8,176 bases of DNA from Proteiniphilum sp. UBA5267. GTDB taxonomy: Bacteria > Bacteroidota > Bacteroidia > Bacteroidales > Dysgonomonadaceae. A program made the position numbers and the translations under genes. The first letter of the stretch is position 1, and the number at the start of each line of letters is the position of its first letter. The DNA lies in NCBI GenBank assembly GCA_002411515.1, contig DHTF01000004.1:18357-26532 (forward strand), given 5' to 3'. The notes below the pieces were generated by a model. That model worked only from the letters and a program-made list of their open reading frames with translations. It ran no database searches and had not been told where the DNA came from. Shown piece by piece: positions 5,813-8,176 of this stretch.

Positions 5813-7849
5813 CTAAAACAGCCAGTTGACGCCTGTGAAGTAGTGACGCGGCATGCCGGGGTAGTAGTAGCGTGGCTCGGCGTTTCCAAAGGCGACGGCG
5901 TTTACGGTGAGCATGGAGGAGTAGCGGATATTGGCAAGGTTATTGAGCCCGGCGAACAACTTGAAGGTGCCGAAACGGGGAGTGGAAAAGAGGTAGGTGA
6001 TTTTCAGATCTGTCAGGAAATAACCGTCGTTTTCGACTGTGTTGGCGTCGTCGATATATTGAGGACCAACCTGCTGAAGTTGCGTGCTAACCTGTAGCGG
6101 CTGGACGGGCTGCCATTGAATCGTTGCCCGGCCTACACCCGAGGGTACCCCAGGCAAGTGGTTGCCGTTGTACACGTTCCCGTCGTCTTCAAAGTCGATG
6201 AATCGGTTGCGCGCGTAGGTGTAATTGGCATTCAGGGAGAGAGTCCCTGGGAAGGAAGGGTAGGAAAATACCCGCTGCTGAAGCATGAACTCCACCCCGG
6301 TGTGACGGGTTTTTCCGGCGTTGATGCCGGTGAAGATATCCTCGGTGATTCGTTTGGTGACCAACAGGTTATTGAGGTCGATGCGGTAGAACGAGGCTTC
6401 CAACCGGGTAGCGTTGTTGAACAGGTGAAGCCGTATACCTGCCTCGTACTGCATTCCCTGTTCCGGTTGGAGCGTCTCGTTGATGTTTCCCTCGGGGAGC
6501 AGTGTTTCCTCGGGTGAGGGCATCGAGAAACCATGCCCTGCTGAAGCGTAAAGTGCCAGATTTTGAGAAGGAGCATAATTGAGACCCAGGCGAGGAGAGA
6601 AGAGGTCTGGGAAATTACGCTTCCCGCTCTGATCGCCATTCTCTGGAAACTGATCAGCGAGGCGGTAGTGTACCCTGTTCACGGCTCCACCGAGTGAGAT
6701 ATTCCAGGCCGTTGCGGGGCGCCAGTAGAGCATTCCAAAGAGGCTGTAATGATTCCGGTGCTCCCTGTTTCTGTTGATTGGTTCGCTGTCGATATCCATC
6801 TGCCAACGATAGGTGTCGTTGATCCACTCAAAGCCGATCAGTGCATCCCAGTGTGTAGCATGGTAGGTCATCCGGTTCCGCAAACCTCCTCCCGAGGTGC
6901 CGTCGTCGAGGTTGTTAAACGGTCGGCGCTCATAGCTGTCCGCCCATCTTCCAAACAGGGTAAGCTTGTTGTTCCATGTTTCCAAAAAACGGTTTGTCAG
7001 GGTCACACCGGCTATTGCCCGCTGATACTCCTTATACCCCTCAATGGCTTTCCAGTTAGAGGCTGCAGCCGCGGGGTCGTTCTCATAGAGTGTTTTACCC
7101 ACCGAACTGGGGATTTGTGCATGCAGGTCGATCACCATCAGGGTATATTTCACCGTGTAACGGGGTTGCTGCCAACTACCCGAAGAGAGCAGGGAGGTGC
7201 GTTTGAGGCGGCTGTTTTCGCGATGACCCTCTGTCTGCAAGTGCGACAGGTTGCCCCCAACCTGCAGCTTCTCCCGGTGGTAATTGCCCGCTGCAGCTGC
7301 TTTTATTGTCTGAAAGCTGCCATATTGAACAAGCGCTTCGCTGTAGTTATTTTCCCCCTCCGGGGTATAGAGATTGATATTTCCACCCAGTCCCGAGCCG
7401 TAAAGGGCAGAGGCGGGTCCCTTGATCACCTCCATGCGACCGATGCCCATCAAGTCGATATCTTCGGGTGTGGAGATTCCGTCGGAAGAGGTAATGGGGA
7501 TGTCGTTCAGATATGATTTAATCCGGTTGGTGTTATAGGGAGTGCGACTTCCCACGCCCCGGATCACGATTCTTCCGGTAGCATAGGTGCCACTGTGCAT
7601 GTAGATGCCGGGGATGGCGTGGAGAGTATGGGCAAAATTATTCCCGTCTGTCGTTCTGATCTCCTCGCCCGACAACAGTGAGATCGCGCCCGGAACCTGA
7701 TGCTGTCGGGTTTGAATCTGATAGGCATTTATCACCACCTCAGGAAGAGAAACGGTAGAGTCGGGTCCACTCAGACTAGATTCCTGTGATGCCACATTTA
7801 CCGTCACAAAGCAGCCCATTATCAGCAAAACTGTTTTCAAATTGTTCAT
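5813..7849 (-). CDS. TonB-dependent outer-membrane receptor, siderophore/FecA-like size
   Basis: This is an outer-membrane beta-barrel for TonB/ExbBD-driven import of a substrate that cannot be named from sequence. The 678 residues start with a Sec signal peptide (cleavage near residue 20). A probable TonB box follows (SLPEVVIN, about 34-41), then a plug domain (about 45-162) with RIVIRGVGSR, SYLNDIPIT and RMEVIKGPASALYGSGLGG, then a barrel to the C terminus ending in NWLF with a terminal aromatic, as BAM substrates do. It lacks the N-terminal carboxypeptidase-like domain and the roughly 1000-residue length of SusC glycan transporters, and no susD is adjacent. It therefore fits the iron/siderophore type better than the polysaccharide type. 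It converges on the decarboxylase gene (64 nt apart) and diverges from mntP (172 nt apart). GC content resembles the proline genes, not the neighbouring AT-rich pair. I found no convincing promoter for it. Confidence 0.92.
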   Translation of the reverse strand: MNNLKTVLLIMGCFVTVNVASQESSLSGPDSTVSLPEVVINAYQIQTRQHQVPGAISLLSGEEIRTTDGNNFAHTLHAIPGIYMHSGTYATGRIVIRGVGSRTPYNTNRIKSYLNDIPITSSDGISTPEDIDLMGIGRMEVIKGPASALYGSGLGGNINLYTPEGENNYSEALVQYGSFQTIKAAAAGNYHREKLQVGGNLSHLQTEGHRENSRLKRTSLLSSGSWQQPRYTVKYTLMVIDLHAQIPSSVGKTLYENDPAAAASNWKAIEGYKEYQRAIAGVTLTNRFLETWNNKLTLFGRWADSYERRPFNNLDDGTSGGGLRNRMTYHATHWDALIGFEWINDTYRWQMDIDSEPINRNREHRNHYSLFGMLYWRPATAWNISLGGAVNRVHYRLADQFPENGDQSGKRNFPDLFSPRLGLNYAPSQNLALYASAGHGFSMPSPEETLLPEGNINETLQPEQGMQYEAGIRLHLFNNATRLEASFYRIDLNNLLVTKRITEDIFTGINAGKTRHTGVEFMLQQRVFSYPSFPGTLSLNANYTYARNRFIDFEDDGNVYNGNHLPGVPSGVGRATIQWQPVQPLQVSTQLQQVGPQYIDDANTVENDGYFLTDLKITYLFSTPRFGTFKLFAGLNNLANIRYSSMLTVNAVAFGNAEPRYYYPGMPRHYFTGVNWLF

Positions 7850-7976
7850 TTCAGGTTGTTGAAAGGGAATCGCAAAAACGGTAGACCCTATTTTGAAGAT
7901 CTACATGCCCTTCATAACAAAGGAAGAGAGATTTGGTTTTCTGATTCTCTCCCTTTTACAAGACAGGATTTTTGTG

Positions 7977-7984
7977 TACCTTTG
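7977..7984 (+). promoter_or_regulatory. Candidate -7 promoter element for mntP
   Basis: TACCTTTG matches TAnnTTTG exactly, 37 nt upstream of the mntP ATG, giving a leader of about 30 nt. No clear -33 TTTG is visible. The corresponding position in the upstream duplicate (about 3947-3953) reads TTCCTTG and has lost the consensus, so the remnant there is probably not transcribed from an equivalent site. Confidence 0.5.
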
Positions 7985-7998
7985 ACAACTTTTTTAAC

Positions 7999-8038
7999 AA
8001 TCTTCATTCATATTTAGACAGATGGGTTGGTTATCCAT
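7999..8038 (+). repeat. mntP leader and first codons, partner of the copy at 3971-4010
   Basis: This is the intact partner of the repeat. Its last 17 bases are the start of the mntP reading frame, which continues openly to the right edge, so this copy is taken as the functional original. Confidence 0.9.
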
Positions 8039-8176
8039 TCTCTTAATAGCCATTGGCCTCTCCGTGGATTCCTTTGCAGTTTGCTTTGGTAAGGGGGTTT
8101 GTATCAAAGTGTTTCGTCCCTGGCGGTCGTGTAAGGTTGCACTCGTATTCGGCCTCTTTCAGGGATTGATGCCGTT
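8022..8176 (+). CDS. mntP: Manganese efflux pump MntP, 5' part only
   Basis: MntP is an inner-membrane exporter of Mn2+ that protects against manganese excess. Fifty-one residues are visible before the right edge, of a family of about 185-195. The first helix carries the family motif IGLSVDSFAV with the conserved Asp16, followed by FGKG, a basic loop (KVFRPWRSCK) and the start of the second helix ending GLFQGLMP, all in family order. The ATG is supported by a -7 element 37 nt upstream and by alignment of Asp16 with E. coli MntP. No yybP-ykoY-type manganese riboswitch fits in the short leader. Its leader and first codons are duplicated at 3971-4010. Confidence 0.9.
   Translation, partial: MGWLSILLIAIGLSVDSFAVCFGKGVCIKVFRPWRSCKVALVFGLFQGLMP

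Noticed and set aside
5784..5814. Possible terminator between the convergent decarboxylase and receptor genes (CATCG...CGATG around an AT run)
   Set aside because: The stem is only 5 bp with a long loop and no adjacent T-run, so it does not support a terminator call.
6749..7516. A 255-codon plus-strand open frame inside the receptor gene
   Set aside because: It lies wholly antisense to a clear TonB receptor, with no start signal and no protein family resemblance.
5813..7849. SusC-type glycan transporter
   Set aside because: The protein is about 300 residues too short, lacks the N-terminal carboxypeptidase-like domain and has no SusD partner beside it.
7868..7905. Inverted repeat GTAGA...TCTAC in the receptor-mntP intergenic region as an operator
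   Set aside because: It has only five paired bases over a 14-nt gap and no resemblance to a Fur or MntR box; a chance match is likely.

Overview
The window looks like chromosomal DNA from a member of Bacteroidota, probably order Bacteroidales; I cannot name a genus. The signs are perfect or near-perfect copies of the Bacteroidetes -7 promoter element (TAnnTTTG) upstream of several genes, a general lack of Shine-Dalgarno sites, Bacteroidetes-type ProA and M23 proteins, and a TonB-dependent outer-membrane receptor. No RNA genes, CRISPR arrays, transposases or integrases were seen.

Left part (1-3903, all minus strand). A MepM-like M23 peptidoglycan endopeptidase lipoprotein gene is followed by proA, proB and proC. 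ProB, ProA and ProC are the three enzymes from glutamate to proline, so this is a complete proline pathway in one operon; proC runs off the left edge. A -7 element lies in the 55-bp gap before proA, so proABC may have its own promoter as well as readthrough from the M23 gene.

Middle part (about 4011-5755, plus strand). An AT-richer pair of genes encodes an exported VanX/DdpX-type D-Ala-D-Ala dipeptidase and an alpha-acetolactate decarboxylase with a lipoprotein-type signal peptide. The second gene has a textbook Shine-Dalgarno sequence, which is unusual for this phylum. The pair is flanked by an exact 14-bp direct repeat. It begins next to a broken copy of the start of mntP, so it looks like an acquired cassette.

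Right part (5813-8176). A TonB-dependent receptor gene (minus strand) lies divergent to mntP (plus strand, Mn2+ efflux pump), which is cut off by the right edge.

The most notable structural signal is that the leader and first codons of mntP (7999-8038) occur a second time, 4028 bp upstream, at 3971-4010 (37 of 40 bases identical). There the reading frame ends after eight codons. Everything between the M23 gene and mntP (dipeptidase, decarboxylase, receptor) is therefore bracketed by a direct duplication. This points to a layered insertion or duplication history at what was probably a simple M23/mntP divergent junction.
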